From Gordonia hydrophobica NBRC 16057 (lineage in GTDB: Bacteria > Actinomycetota > Actinomycetes > Mycobacteriales > Mycobacteriaceae): 64,000 nt of DNA. The notes under the pieces are model-generated. The model was given only the letters and a program-made list of their open reading frames with translations, made no database searches and had not been told where the DNA came from. The translations under genes and the position numbers were made by a program. Positions 26,691 through 36,192 of the stretch are shown here, piece after piece (position 1 is the stretch's first letter; each line of letters begins with the position of its first letter). Location: the NCBI RefSeq assembly GCF_001592365.1, contig NZ_BCWU01000004.1, positions 62,001 to 126,000 of the forward strand, given 5' to 3'.

Positions 26691-28011
26691 TCTCGCCGTC
26701 GTCGGCTGAGCCGTCGACCGCTTCCACGGCGACCGCGTGCATCGGGGTTACCACCCCGAACACCGCCGGACGTCGCTGCACCAGGTCCAAACGACCGCCG
26801 TCCGCCTCGACCAGAGCTCGCGCCAACGACAGTCCGTATCCGCTACGACCACCGCTGGACACGCCGCGGCGGAAGATGACGGGCACCAGATCGTCCGCGA
26901 CTCCGCGCCCGGAGTCGGCGACGGTGATGCGGACCATCTCCGAACTCGACACGGTCCCGACGCGGATCACGCAGGCTCCGGCGCCGTGCACGCTCGCATT
27001 GTCGACCAGCACGCTGAGGGCCTCGCGCAGTCGGCCCGGCCGCCCGTACACGTACGGCGCCGGGTCGTCGATCTCCATGCGGATCGCCCGGCCGTCGGAG
27101 GCGAACGTCGGCGAGAAGTCCTGCACCAGCCGCTCGACGACGGCGGCGACGTCGATGGCCACGCGCGCTTTCGAATCGGCGCGCGACGCCGCGATCATCT
27201 CGTCGAGCTCGTTCGCCAGTCGCTCCACCTGTTCCATGCCGGCCTCGGCCTCGCTGACGACGGCGGGGTCGTCGTGCAGGGTCAGTTCATCGAGTCGCAG
27301 ATGGATGGCGGTGAGCCTGCTGCGCAGCTGATGGGAGACGTCGCCGACGATCTCGCCCTCCCGCTCCAGCCGGAGCGCGATCTCCTGGTTCGCATCGGCG
27401 AGCGCGGTCGACACCCGATCGAGTTCATCGATGCCGTAGGTCGGCCAGTCCGACGAGAAGTCGCCCCGCGCCATGTCCGCGGCACGGCGCGCCACGTCGG
27501 ACAGCGGCTCCGACAGCCGTCGCGCCGTCACGACCGCGACGACGGCGCCGCCGAGGACCGCGACGGCGATCGCCAACAGCAGGGTCAGCACGGCGAGGAG
27601 CTGGGTGGGACGGACGTCCCGCAGCGGGATCGCGAGGGTGAGGTCGGCGTTGGGACCGATGTTGATCGATTCGGCGACCGCTTGACCGGTGAAGGCGAAT
27701 CCGGTCTGTCTCGTGCCGAGGCGATAGCCGTCCGGAGCGCTGGGGTCCGGGGTGCGATAGGTGAGGGTGAGGCGGCCGTTGGCGGGCACCAGGAGACGGA
27801 ACTCCTCCAGGTCCAGGTCGCGTGGCTCGACCGCTCGCCCGGCGGCCTCTTCGGCCAGCACGTGCTCGCTCATCCGCGTCAGGCGTTGCGTGAGGTCCTG
27901 GTGGGTGGAGGTGGAGAACCAGTCCCAGGTGATGATGGTCATCGGCGCTCCGAACATCACGCCCATCGCCAGGAGGGACGCGATCATCATCTTCAGTATT
28001 CGGCGACGCAT
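26662..28011 (-). CDS. Membrane sensor histidine kinase
   Basis: 449 residues. Helices at about 7-28 and 136-162 bracket an extracellular sensor of about 105 residues, followed by a HAMP linker and a HisKA domain with phospho-acceptor His227 (GDVSHQLRSRL). The HATPase domain shows an N-box VLVDNASVHGAG, DSGRGV and GRSGYGLSLARALVEADGG. Encoded 18 nt after the response regulator. Signal unknown. Absent from this position in M. tuberculosis. Confidence 0.88.
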   Translation of the reverse strand: MRRRILKMMIASLLAMGVMFGAPMTIITWDWFSTSTHQDLTQRLTRMSEHVLAEEAAGRAVEPRDLDLEEFRLLVPANGRLTLTYRTPDPSAPDGYRLGTRQTGFAFTGQAVAESINIGPNADLTLAIPLRDVRPTQLLAVLTLLLAIAVAVLGGAVVAVVTARRLSEPLSDVARRAADMARGDFSSDWPTYGIDELDRVSTALADANQEIALRLEREGEIVGDVSHQLRSRLTAIHLRLDELTLHDDPAVVSEAEAGMEQVERLANELDEMIAASRADSKARVAIDVAAVVERLVQDFSPTFASDGRAIRMEIDDPAPYVYGRPGRLREALSVLVDNASVHGAGACVIRVGTVSSSEMVRITVADSGRGVADDLVPVIFRRGVSSGGRSGYGLSLARALVEADGGRLDLVQRRPAVFGVVTPMHAVAVEAVDGSADDGEIRRVRVPHR

Positions 28012-28029
28012 CGGAGGCTCTCGACGCCG

Positions 28030-28731
28030 TTACGGATCGAAGCGGAAGCCGACACCGCGGACGGTGACGATGTGCTTGCGCTTCTTCGGGTGGTCGTCGC
28101 CGATCTTCCGCCGCACCCACGAGATGTGCATGTCGAGGGTCTTCGACGACCGCAGGTCTGTCGACCCCCACACCGCGTTGAGGATGTCGTCGCGCGAGGT
28201 CACCTCGCCGGGGCGCTCCATCAGGAACCGCAGGAGTTCGAACTCTCGGTTCGCCAGCGTCAGTTCTTCGCCGTCGACGACGACGCGCCGCGCCTTCGGA
28301 TCCAACTGGATATCGCCGCTGTCGAGCGTCTCCAGTGTCTCGACCTCGTCGGCGGCGGCCACCGTGCGTCGCATCAGCGCCCGGACCCGGGCGAGGAGTT
28401 CGGCGAGCCGGAACGGTTTGCCGACGTAGTCGTCGGCGCCGGCGTCGAGCCCGACCACGAAGTCCACCTCGTCGGTGCGGGCCGTGAGCATGAGGACCGG
28501 CAACGTCGGCAGTTCCGCCCGGACCCGGCGACAGACCTCGAGACCGTCCATCCCGGGCAGGCCGAGGTCCAGAATGAGCAGGCCGTAATCGCCGGCCAGG
28601 ACCTTCTCCAGTGCCTCCGGCCCGGTGGCGGCGATGTCGCACTCATTGCCCTCGCGGGTCAGCGCCCGCGCGAGCGGTTCGGCGATGGCCGCGTCGTCTT
28701 CCGCGAGCAGCACCGAGCGTGCCCCGGTCAT
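28030..28731 (-). CDS. OmpR/PhoB family response regulator
   Basis: 233 residues. Receiver domain with acidic pocket AEDD (11-13), phospho-acceptor Asp55 (LILDLGLPGMDG) and the conserved Lys in GKPFRL. C-terminal winged helix with RSSKTLDMHISWVRRKIGDD. Its start overlaps the stop of the PH-domain protein gene by 4 nt (ATGA), so it is co-translated with it; the kinase follows. Confidence 0.9.
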   Translation of the reverse strand: MTGARSVLLAEDDAAIAEPLARALTREGNECDIAATGPEALEKVLAGDYGLLILDLGLPGMDGLEVCRRVRAELPTLPVLMLTARTDEVDFVVGLDAGADDYVGKPFRLAELLARVRALMRRTVAAADEVETLETLDSGDIQLDPKARRVVVDGEELTLANREFELLRFLMERPGEVTSRDDILNAVWGSTDLRSSKTLDMHISWVRRKIGDDHPKKRKHIVTVRGVGFRFDP

Positions 28732-29336
28732 CGACGCCGCTCATCGCGGTGATCGCGGCCGCCTGCATCGCGGTCATCACGACGCGGGTCGTCGCGCCGC
28801 GGGTCGCGAAACTGCCCGCTGCGGGTGTCGCCGTACGCTTCGTCCTCCTCGAGGAGCTCCTGGTACAGCTGTGCGTGCACCGCCTCCACCTGCGGGATGT
28901 CGCGGAACGAGAGCGGATCGTCCGACGCGGACTCGATGACCAACGTGCCGGTACGCAGGATCCGGTCCACCAGTCCGTGCCGGAATTCGACGGTGTTGAT
29001 GCGGCGGATCGGAATGTCGATGCCTGACCGGGTGATGATCCCGTTGCGGTAGATGACGCGACGGTCCGTGACGACGAAGTGGGTCGTCTTCCACGACAGC
29101 AGCGGCCGCACCAGGAACCATCCGGCGGCCGCCAGCCACACCACCGCGAGAATGATCGTGAGCACCGACCGGCTGCCCTCGAACGTCGTCGACGTGCGGA
29201 CGTAACCCAGTGCGACGCCGGCGACGGCCGTCACCAGCCAGAAGATCAACACCGGCAGCACCAGGCTCTTCCAGTGCGGGTGACGGTGAATGATCACGAC
29301 TTCACCGGGCGCCAGATTCTCGCGTGGGTAACCCAT
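28728..29336 (-). CDS. PH-domain membrane protein (Rv3278c-like)
   Basis: 202 residues. N-terminal PGEVVIIHRHPHWKSL, two membrane helices (VLPVLIFWLVTAVAGVALGY and SVLTIILAVVWLAAAGWFLV), then a bacterial PH domain (THFVVTDRRVIYRNGIITRSG) and an Arg/Asp-rich tail. Co-translated with the response regulator. Function unknown; the gene is conserved near birA in mycobacteria. Confidence 0.85.
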   Translation of the reverse strand: MGYPRENLAPGEVVIIHRHPHWKSLVLPVLIFWLVTAVAGVALGYVRTSTTFEGSRSVLTIILAVVWLAAAGWFLVRPLLSWKTTHFVVTDRRVIYRNGIITRSGIDIPIRRINTVEFRHGLVDRILRTGTLVIESASDDPLSFRDIPQVEAVHAQLYQELLEEDEAYGDTRSGQFRDPRRDDPRRDDRDAGGRDHRDERRR

Positions 29337-29361
29337 GAGAGTTCACCTTAGTGCGGGATCG

Positions 29362-29390
29362 TTAAGAGCAACCTGATTCGGCGTTACACT
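29362..29390 (+). promoter_or_regulatory. Candidate SigA-type promoter
   Basis: TTAAGA (29362-29367) and TACACT (29385-29390) are separated by 17 bp, giving a predicted start near 29397, about 55 nt before the 29452 ATG. This is the clearest two-box promoter noted in the window. Confidence 0.5.
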
Positions 29391-29451
29391 GGCGGTTCGA
29401 GCCGAGCCCGCCCGGCAGCGACGACCGTCAGCGACCACACAGGCAAGGACC

Positions 29452-30063
29452 ATGACGTACAACGATCCCCGCGACCCCTACAACAAGCAGCAGCCGCCCC
29501 CGACTCGCGCCTACAGCAGGCAGGACGACTACCTGAATCAGGACCCGCGCACCGCAGGGTACGACCGGGGATACTCGCAGGGGTACCCGGCGCAGGGCTA
29601 CGACCCGAACCCGGCACCGCGACGGGCTCCGCGACGCGGCCCCGACGTCGACCCGGTGAAGTTCTGCGGCGGCGTCCTGATGACCGGCGTCGTCACCGGA
29701 CTCGCCGCGTGGTTGGCCGCCTGGATCATCCGAGCCGTCACGCAGAAGGTCAACGAGAGCGGTCGGCTCGGGATCTGGAATCCGCTCGCTCAGGACGAAC
29801 TGTGGTTCGCCGTCACCGGCTTCGTCGTCGCGATCCTCGGCGGTGCGCTCTGGTATCTGCTGCAGATCGGCACACCGGCCCCTGACCAGTTCTACAGCTG
29901 GATCGTCGGACTGCTCGTCGCCGCCGCCGTGATCCTTCCGCTGTTCCTGTCCGCGGAGATCTCGTCGGGCATCGGAACCGCGATCCTGCACTTCATCATC
30001 GGCATGCCGGTACTGACCTTGATTCCGACGATGAGTCGCGCCAGCGCCAACTCCCGCCGATAG
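29452..30063 (+). CDS. DUF6069-like membrane protein
   Basis: 203 residues. A Tyr/Pro/Gln-rich, probably disordered 60-residue N-terminus precedes four predicted membrane helices (CGGVLMTGVVTGLAAWLAAW, FAVTGFVVAILGGALWYLL, WIVGLLVAAAVILPLFL and TAILHFIIGMPVLTLIPTM). The layout resembles the DUF6069 family. Unknown function; next to birA and the PH-domain gene. Confidence 0.75.
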   Translation: MTYNDPRDPYNKQQPPPTRAYSRQDDYLNQDPRTAGYDRGYSQGYPAQGYDPNPAPRRAPRRGPDVDPVKFCGGVLMTGVVTGLAAWLAAWIIRAVTQKVNESGRLGIWNPLAQDELWFAVTGFVVAILGGALWYLLQIGTPAPDQFYSWIVGLLVAAAVILPLFLSAEISSGIGTAILHFIIGMPVLTLIPTMSRASANSRR

Positions 30064-30108
30064 CCCCGGCGTCGCGCGCCGTGCGCCCGACCGGCCGGAG
30101 CGAACCGA

Positions 30109-30915
30109 TCAGGTCGCGGGACGCAGATGCGTGACGTCGCCGGCCGACGCCGTGATCCGACCGTCGGGTCCGTCGACGATGATCCGGCCCTCGTCGTCGA
30201 TGTCGACGGCGTCGCCGATCACCTCCGTGTCACCGGGCAGGATCAGTCGCACTCGCGAACCGAGAGTCGCGCTGACCTCGCGGTAGCTCGCCGCGAGCTC
30301 CCCGATCCGATCCGGCCATGCCGCCAGCCGCTCCGACAGCGCCCGGAGGTAGGCGGCGGCGACCGCGGTCTGATCCACCTCCCCGGCGACCAGCGAACTG
30401 ATCGACGCAGCGGTGTCGGGCGCCGACCCCGCAGGCAGATCCAGATTCAATCCCGTGCCGATCACCGCGATGCCCGCGGTCGACGGCTCGCCGCCCGAGG
30501 TCAGCCGGAACTCCGAGAGAATTCCCGACAGCTTGCCGCGGCCGGGCGCCAACACGTCGTTGGGCCACTTCAGCTCCAGCGCTGCACCGGCGAGTTCGCT
30601 GACCGCGTCGTGCACCGCCAGCCCCGTCAGGAGCGACAGCCACCCCAGATGCACGACGGCGTCGGAGGGGACCCGCAGCGCCGCTGAGATCGCGAGCTGC
30701 CCGGGCGGGGTCTCCCAGACGCGCGCATGCCTGCCACGCCCGGACGTCTGCCGGGCCGAGATCAATGCTGTGCCGTCGACGTCCTCGCCGGCATCGATTC
30801 GCGCGAGCAGATCGGCGTTGGTCGATCCGGTCTCCGCGACCACCTCGATTCGCGTCCACCGCGTGCCCGTCAGGCCCGCGACGATCCTGCGCTGATCCGG
30901 CACGTCGATTCCCAT
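30109..30915 (-). CDS. birA: Biotin--[acetyl-CoA carboxylase] ligase BirA
   Basis: 268-residue monofunctional ligase without an N-terminal DNA-binding domain. Contains [13 protein letters not shown], the biotinyl-AMP loop [15 protein letters not shown] and the KWPNDVL motif. It attaches biotin to the AccA3 carrier domain encoded at 37865-39670. ATG at 30915 is chosen because upstream sequence lacks domain similarity and falls in the shared promoter region with accD5. Confidence 0.92.
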   Translation of the reverse strand: MGIDVPDQRRIVAGLTGTRWTRIEVVAETGSTNADLLARIDAGEDVDGTALISARQTSGRGRHARVWETPPGQLAISAALRVPSDAVVHLGWLSLLTGLAVHDAVSELAGAALELKWPNDVLAPGRGKLSGILSEFRLTSGGEPSTAGIAVIGTGLNLDLPAGSAPDTAASISSLVAGEVDQTAVAAAYLRALSERLAAWPDRIGELAASYREVSATLGSRVRLILPGDTEVIGDAVDIDDEGRIIVDGPDGRITASAGDVTHLRPAT

Positions 30916-30977
30916 GAGAGAGCACTGTACGACCGATTCGGTGAATGTACTCACATCGATGAGCAGGAGTGAGGCCG

Positions 30978-30999
30978 AATGTGAGGATATTCTCACATT
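30978..30999. promoter_or_regulatory. Palindromic operator candidate between birA and accD5
   Basis: Perfect 8-bp arms AATGTGAG (30978-30985) and CTCACATT (30992-30999) flank GATATT, 50 bp before the accD5 ATG. A related half site, CTCACATC, lies about 40 bp upstream of the centre. Strong candidate binding site for a regulator of the carboxylase genes; identity unknown. Confidence 0.6.
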
Positions 31000-31048
31000 C
31001 TCACGGCACTTGACCGAGCGGGCGCTCGGGAAGTTAGCATCGTTGTCC

Positions 31049-32674
31049 ATGACCACTGCTTCGCGCGATGACGGCGCCGCACCTGACATTCATACGACGG
31101 CCGGCAAACTCGCCGACCTTCGCAACAGGCTCGCCGAGGCCGAGTTCCCGGTGGGCGAGGGCGCCGCAGAGAAAGTGCACGCCAAGGGCAAGCTGACCGC
31201 TCGCGAGCGGATCACCCACCTGCTCGACGAGGGTTCGTTCGTCGAACTCGACGCCCTGGCACGGCACCGCTCCACCAATTTCGGACTCGCCGAGCGTCGG
31301 CCGATGGGCGACGGCGTCGTCACCGGCTACGGCACCGTCGACGGGCGCGAGGTCTGCGTCTTCAGTCAGAACGCTGCCGTGTTCGGCGGCAGCCTCGGCG
31401 AGGTCTACGGCGAGAAGATCGTCAAGGTCATGGACCTCGCACTCAAGACCGGTCGCCCGCTGATCGGCATCAACGAGGGCGCGGGCGCACGCATCCAGGA
31501 GGGTGTCGTCTCGCTCGCCCTGTACGGCGAGATCTTCGGACGCAACGTCCGCGCCTCCGGCGTGATCCCGCAGATCTCGCTGATCATGGGACCGAACGCA
31601 GGTGGTCACGTCTACTCCCCCGCGCTGACCGACTTCGTGGTGATGGTCGATCAGACCAGCCAGATGTTCGTCACCGGCCCGGACGTCATCAAGACGGTCA
31701 CCGGCGAGGACGTCACCCAGGAGGACCTCGGCGGCGCACACACGCACATGTCCAAGTCGGGCGTGGCCCACTACGTCGGTCAGGACGAAGAGGACGCACT
31801 CGACTACGTCAAGGAACTCCTCTCCTACCTCCCCAGCAACTGCCGCGCGGAGGCCCCGCGCCTGCCGGCACCGGAGCGCGTCGGCTCCATCGAGGAGAAC
31901 CTCACCCCCGAAGACCTCGAGCTCGACACGATCATTCCGGACTCCCCGAACCAGCCGTACGACATGCACGCCGTCATCCGGAACATCCTCGACGACGAGG
32001 AGTTCCTGGAGGTTCAGGCCGAGCGGGCGATGAACGTCGTCGTCGGCTTCGGTCGCGTCGACGGCCGCAGCGTCGGCATCGTCGCGAACCAGCCGACCCA
32101 GTTCGCCGGCTGCTTGGACATCGACGCCTCCGAGAAGGCCGCTCGCTTCGTCCGCACGTGCGACGCCTTCAACGTCCCGATCGTCACCCTGGTCGACGTG
32201 CCCGGATTCCTGCCCGGCACCGAACAGGAGTACAACGGCATCATCCGCCGCGGCGCCAAGCTGCTGTACGCCTACGGCGAGGCGACCGTCGGCAAGATCA
32301 CCGTCATCACCCGCAAGGCGTACGGCGGCGCATACGACGTCATGGGCTCCAAGCACATGGGCGCCGATGTGAACCTGGCCTGGCCGACCGCCCAGATCGC
32401 CGTCATGGGCGCCTCCGGCGCCGTCGGTTTCGTGTACCGCGGCAAGATCAAGGAGGCGGAGGCCAACGGCGCCGACGTCGACGCGCTGCGCCTGGAACTG
32501 CAGCAGGAGTACGAGGACACCCTGGTGAACCCGTACGTCGCTGCCGAGCGCGGGTACGTGGACGCGGTGATCCCGCCGAGCCACACGCGCGGGCAGATCG
32601 CGAACGCGCTCAAGCTGCTTGAGCGGAAGCTGGTTCAGGTGCCGCCGAAGAAGCACGGCAACATCCCCCTGTGA
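31049..32674 (+). CDS. accD5: Acyl-CoA carboxylase beta subunit AccD5
   Basis: 541-residue carboxyltransferase for propionyl-CoA (and possibly acetyl-CoA), producing methylmalonyl-CoA. Contains [28 protein letters not shown] across the acyl-CoA site, [32 protein letters not shown] and [15 protein letters not shown] in the biotin-binding half. ATG at 31049 gives the usual length. Forms a complex with AccA3 and AccE5. Confidence 0.94.
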   Translation: MTTASRDDGAAPDIHTTAGKLADLRNRLAEAEFPVGEGAAEKVHAKGKLTARERITHLLDEGSFVELDALARHRSTNFGLAERRPMGDGVVTGYGTVDGREVCVFSQNAAVFGGSLGEVYGEKIVKVMDLALKTGRPLIGINEGAGARIQEGVVSLALYGEIFGRNVRASGVIPQISLIMGPNAGGHVYSPALTDFVVMVDQTSQMFVTGPDVIKTVTGEDVTQEDLGGAHTHMSKSGVAHYVGQDEEDALDYVKELLSYLPSNCRAEAPRLPAPERVGSIEENLTPEDLELDTIIPDSPNQPYDMHAVIRNILDDEEFLEVQAERAMNVVVGFGRVDGRSVGIVANQPTQFAGCLDIDASEKAARFVRTCDAFNVPIVTLVDVPGFLPGTEQEYNGIIRRGAKLLYAYGEATVGKITVITRKAYGGAYDVMGSKHMGADVNLAWPTAQIAVMGASGAVGFVYRGKIKEAEANGADVDALRLELQQEYEDTLVNPYVAAERGYVDAVIPPSHTRGQIANALKLLERKLVQVPPKKHGNIPL

Positions 32675-32708
32675 CCGTTCCGTCCGCGACCCGAGAAAGG
32701 CGACATGC

Positions 32709-32954
32709 ATGAGTGCAGACGTCCCCGCCGTCGACGCGACCAGCGACGACAAGCCCGTCCGCCCCTTCCTGACCGTCGTCGACGGCAATCCCACCGATGA
32801 GGAGATCGCCGCCCTGGTCGGCGTCTTCGCGACCGTCGGCGGGGGTTCGGCCGATTCCGGTCCCCAGGATCGCAACGAGTGGGGCCGCCCCGTCGATCTG
32901 TTCCGTCAGACCTGGGGTCAGCCGGGCAGCTTCACCAACCGCGGCGGTTGGTGA
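32709..32954 (+). CDS. accE5: Acyl-CoA carboxylase epsilon subunit AccE5
   Basis: 81-residue protein with a variable N-terminus, the motif VVDGNPTDEEIAALVGVFA and a Trp/Gly-rich end (WGRPVDLFRQTWGQPGSFTN) typical of epsilon subunits that raise carboxylase activity. Lies 34 nt after accD5, and its stop overlaps the maf start. Confidence 0.88.
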   Translation: MSADVPAVDATSDDKPVRPFLTVVDGNPTDEEIAALVGVFATVGGGSADSGPQDRNEWGRPVDLFRQTWGQPGSFTNRGGW

Positions 32955-33622
32955 CCATCGGTCCCGAGCACCACACCGCGACGACCGTCGTCCTCGGATC
33001 GGCCTCGCCGGCACGCCTGCGCGTGCTGACGGGCGCCGGTCTGTGGCCGACGGTCGTCGTGTCGGATGTGGACGAGGACGCGCTGCTCGAGAGGTTGGCC
33101 GACGCACCGCACGAACAGATCGTCACCCGTCTCGCGGAGGCGAAGGCCGACGCCGTCACCGGCGCCGTCCTCGCCGCGGGCGGATCGACGGCGGCCGACG
33201 CCGTCGTCCTCACCTGTGATTCGATGCTGCTGATCGGCGGCGAGCTCGCAGGCAAGCCGCACACGGTCGACGTCGCCGTGGCCCGCTGGAAGCAGATGCG
33301 CGGCGGCACCGGCCACCTGATCACCGGTCATTGTGTGCGCCGTGTGGTCGGCGGCGCGGTCGTCGCGTCGACCAGCCGCAGTGAATCGACCGCGATCCGT
33401 TTCTCCGACGCTCCCGACCACGTCATCGACGCCTACGCGGCGACTGGCGAACCGCTGGAGGTGGCGGGCGCCTTCACCCTCGACGGTCTCGGCGGCTGGC
33501 TGATCGACGGCGTCGACGGCGACCCGTCGTCGGTGCTGGGCATCAGCCTGCCGCTTGTCCGCCGACTCCTAGCCGAAGTGGGCGTAGACGTCACAGAGCT
33601 GTGGCGCGGAGCGCCAGGTTGA
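32951..33622 (+). CDS. maf: Maf family nucleotide pyrophosphatase
   Basis: 223 residues. N-terminal VVLGSASPARLRVLTGAG, the catalytic-region motif LTCDSMLLIGGELAGKP, and GAFTLDGLGGWLIDGVDGDPSSVLG at the end are Maf hallmarks. Hydrolyses non-canonical or excess nucleoside triphosphates in characterised relatives. GTG start overlaps the accE5 stop. Confidence 0.9.
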   Translation: MTIGPEHHTATTVVLGSASPARLRVLTGAGLWPTVVVSDVDEDALLERLADAPHEQIVTRLAEAKADAVTGAVLAAGGSTAADAVVLTCDSMLLIGGELAGKPHTVDVAVARWKQMRGGTGHLITGHCVRRVVGGAVVASTSRSESTAIRFSDAPDHVIDAYAATGEPLEVAGAFTLDGLGGWLIDGVDGDPSSVLGISLPLVRRLLAEVGVDVTELWRGAPG

Positions 33623-33709
33623 GCCGACTTCCGAGGCGTAAGCCGAGGCGTCGGTCGAAACCACGTGAGGTGCGCTGGGACGAGACGATTGATTCCCGGG
33701 CCTGTCCCC

Positions 33710-34657
33710 CTACGACCCCGCCAACACGCGCGGCCAGTACTGCTTCAAACAGTCCACCGGCTGCCCCTGTCGCTTCAAGTTGTCACTGAAGCCCCGCCAC
33801 AGCGCCAGGGCGCGCTGGACGGACGTTCCGTGGCCCTGTCCTTCCTTCGCGTCGCCGATGCTGATCATCAGCGCGGCCGCCTGCAGCATCTCCTTGAACG
33901 AGAGATCTTTGCGCTCGAACACGGTGGCGGCCCAGTTGCCTGCGAAGCAGTCGGCGATGAGTTCGCTGTTGTCGCCTGCGGGCCCGGTGTCGAGGCCGTA
34001 TGCCTTCGCGAGTCGATAGACCACGTTGTGTCCGTACTCGTGGGCGACGATCGTCGCCGCGCTGAAGTCGCCGAGCAGGAATCCGTCCGAGCCCATGAGC
34101 TTGCCGTTCCAGATGTCGGCGAAGGTGTCGACGGGGAGGATCACCGACCCCTGGCGGTCGGCGCCCGCACCGTCCTGCTGGTTGTCGCGCGGGCAGAAGA
34201 AGGCGTTCGGGAAGTCGCTCGGAATCCCGTTCGGCAGTTCCTCGCGTAGACAGTCGCTGACGAACGAGTTCCCCGACCGGATCAGGACGCGGCCCGCCGT
34301 GGCCTCCTCGATGTTGAGTGCCGCGAACCAGTCCTGCCATACCGCGTCGAGGTCGTCGAGCACGTCGCCGAGGTACTGCGGGACAGCCGTCGAGGCGTTG
34401 GCGTCGGTGACCCCCGACTCCGCGAGTCGTTTCGAGGAGAACACCGGCAGTTCGGGACAGTCGGCGATCGAGCAGTGCAGCGGCTCCTTCGGCATCTCAC
34501 GCGTCGGTGTGCCGTCGACTCCGCATCCGGCGAGCAGGAGCACTCCGACGACGACTACCGACACCATCCCCGCGATCCCACGCGGACTGGCCCATCCCCG
34601 ACTCAGCATGATCGGAACGCTAACACTGAAGTCGTCGGAAAGGGCCGTTGATGTCAT
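33710..34657 (-). CDS. Lipoprotein neutral zinc metallopeptidase
   Basis: 315 residues. Hydrophobic segment and lipobox LLAGC with Cys45, then a predicted-metallopeptidase (YpfJ-like) domain with the zinc motif HEYGH at 206-210 and a downstream [14 protein letters not shown] helix. Expected to be anchored outside the membrane. An alternative ATG at codon 17 (MLSRGW) would shorten the leader. Convergent with maf; not part of the mycobacterial order. Substrate unknown. Confidence 0.82.
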   Translation of the reverse strand: MTSTALSDDFSVSVPIMLSRGWASPRGIAGMVSVVVVGVLLLAGCGVDGTPTREMPKEPLHCSIADCPELPVFSSKRLAESGVTDANASTAVPQYLGDVLDDLDAVWQDWFAALNIEEATAGRVLIRSGNSFVSDCLREELPNGIPSDFPNAFFCPRDNQQDGAGADRQGSVILPVDTFADIWNGKLMGSDGFLLGDFSAATIVAHEYGHNVVYRLAKAYGLDTGPAGDNSELIADCFAGNWAATVFERKDLSFKEMLQAAALMISIGDAKEGQGHGTSVQRALALWRGFSDNLKRQGQPVDCLKQYWPRVLAGS

Positions 34658-34810
34658 TCGTCCGACTCCATCGAATGCCGAGGACTGATCGGATTCCGGT
34701 GCGCGACACGGTCGAGCAGGTCCGACGAGCAGTCGAGCGGCCCACGTCCGTATGCTGAATGTGGCGCCAGCTACGGCGTAGGGAGAATCAGCAGAGGCGG
34801 GAGACCCTCA

Positions 34811-35701
34811 GTGACTGTGGAATTTGATCCGAACCCGGCATTCGCCAACTTCGCACATCCGGAACGGTTGGTGACGACCGAATGGTTGTCGGCGCACCTC
34901 GGGGCGCCGGGACTCAAGATCATCGAGTCGGACGAGGACGTGCTCCTCTACGACATCGGACACATTCCGACGTCGCAGAAGGTCGACTGGCATCTGCATC
35001 TGAACGACCCGGTGACGCGCGACTACATCAACGGCGAGCAGTTCGCCGCCCTGATGCGGGACAAGGGAATCAACCGCGACGACACCGTCGTCATCTACGG
35101 GGACAAGAGCAACTGGTGGGCGGCGTACGCCCTGTGGGTGTTCACGCTCTTCGGTCACGAGGACGTCCGTCTCCTCGACGGCGGCCGTGACGCGTGGATG
35201 GACGAGCAGCGCGAGACCTCGTTCGAGGTTCCCGTGTACCCGCCGTCGGACTACCCGGTGGTCGAGCGCGACGACACCAAGATCCGCGCCTACGCCGATG
35301 CCGTGATCGCAGAGCTCGGCACCACACCGCTGATCGACGTGCGCTCCCCGCAGGAGTACACCGGCGAACGCACCCACATGCCGGACTACCCGCAGGAGGG
35401 CACTCTGCGCGGCGGCCACATCCCGACTGCCGTCTCGATCCCGTGGGCCAAGGCTGCGGCGCCCGATCACCGGTTCCGCAAGCTGGAGGAGCTGAAGGAG
35501 GTCTACGCGGATCTGGATCCGAAGACCCCGACGATCGCGTACTGCCGCATCGGCGAGCGCTCCAGCCACACCTGGTTCGTCCTGACGTACCTGCTCGGCT
35601 TCGAGAACGTGCGCAACTACGACGGTTCGTGGACCGAGTGGGGCAATCGTGTGCGCGTCCCCATCGCCGTCGGCGAAGAGCCCGGCGCCGTCGCCGACTG
35701 A
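34811..35701 (+). CDS. sseA: Thiosulfate sulfurtransferase SseA
   Basis: 296-residue two-domain rhodanese. The C-terminal domain holds the active-site loop [13 protein letters not shown] with Cys245; the N-terminal domain is inactive ([10 protein letters not shown]). Transfers sulfane sulfur. GTG start. A TATGCT element near 34752 may be the -10 box. Precedes a SufE-like gene, as in M. tuberculosis. Confidence 0.9.
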   Translation: MTVEFDPNPAFANFAHPERLVTTEWLSAHLGAPGLKIIESDEDVLLYDIGHIPTSQKVDWHLHLNDPVTRDYINGEQFAALMRDKGINRDDTVVIYGDKSNWWAAYALWVFTLFGHEDVRLLDGGRDAWMDEQRETSFEVPVYPPSDYPVVERDDTKIRAYADAVIAELGTTPLIDVRSPQEYTGERTHMPDYPQEGTLRGGHIPTAVSIPWAKAAAPDHRFRKLEELKEVYADLDPKTPTIAYCRIGERSSHTWFVLTYLLGFENVRNYDGSWTEWGNRVRVPIAVGEEPGAVAD

Positions 35702-35750
35702 TCCACCGGTAACGGTGTCCACCGACCAGGTCCGTACAGAGAAGGTTTCC

Positions 35751-36176
35751 ATGTCGCTGCCCGATGCACTCGCCGAGATCGTCGCCGACTTCGCCGAGCT
35801 CGCCGATCCCGACAAGGTGACGCTGTTGCTCGAGTTCGCCGGCGACCTTCCGGACCTGCCGGACTCGCTCCAGGTGGAGGCGATGGAGCCGGTTCCCGAG
35901 TGCCAGTCGCCGATCTTCCTGTCGGTCGACGCGTCGGACCCCTCGGCGGTGCGCTTGTATTTCAGCGCACCGCCCGAGGCGCCGACCACGCGCGGCTTCG
36001 CGTCGATCCTGCATGAGGGACTCGACGGTGCAACGGCCGCGGAGATCACCGCGGTGCCGAGCGACTTCTTTCACGATCTCGGCCTGGCGTCGGTGATCAG
36101 CCCGCTCCGCTTGAACGGTATGGCCGGCATGATCACCCGGATCAAGCGTCAGGTCACAGAGCAGACCGCAGCCTGA
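35751..36176 (+). CDS. SufE-like sulfur acceptor protein (Rv3284-like)
   Basis: 141 residues with SufE-type features: [17 protein letters not shown] and the acceptor cysteine Cys51 in [10 protein letters not shown]. It probably accepts persulfide sulfur, plausibly from SseA or a cysteine desulfurase. ATG at 35751 is preceded by AGAAGG; a GTG at 35715 would add 12 residues. Confidence 0.86.
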   Translation: MSLPDALAEIVADFAELADPDKVTLLLEFAGDLPDLPDSLQVEAMEPVPECQSPIFLSVDASDPSAVRLYFSAPPEAPTTRGFASILHEGLDGATAAEITAVPSDFFHDLGLASVISPLRLNGMAGMITRIKRQVTEQTAA

Positions 36177-36192
36177 ACTCGCTTCCCGCGCA

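Noticed and set aside
30980-30997. CRP/GlxR site at TGTGA...TCACA
   Set aside because: The spacer between the pentamers is 8 nt, not 6, and the true arms extend to AATGTGAG/CTCACATT.
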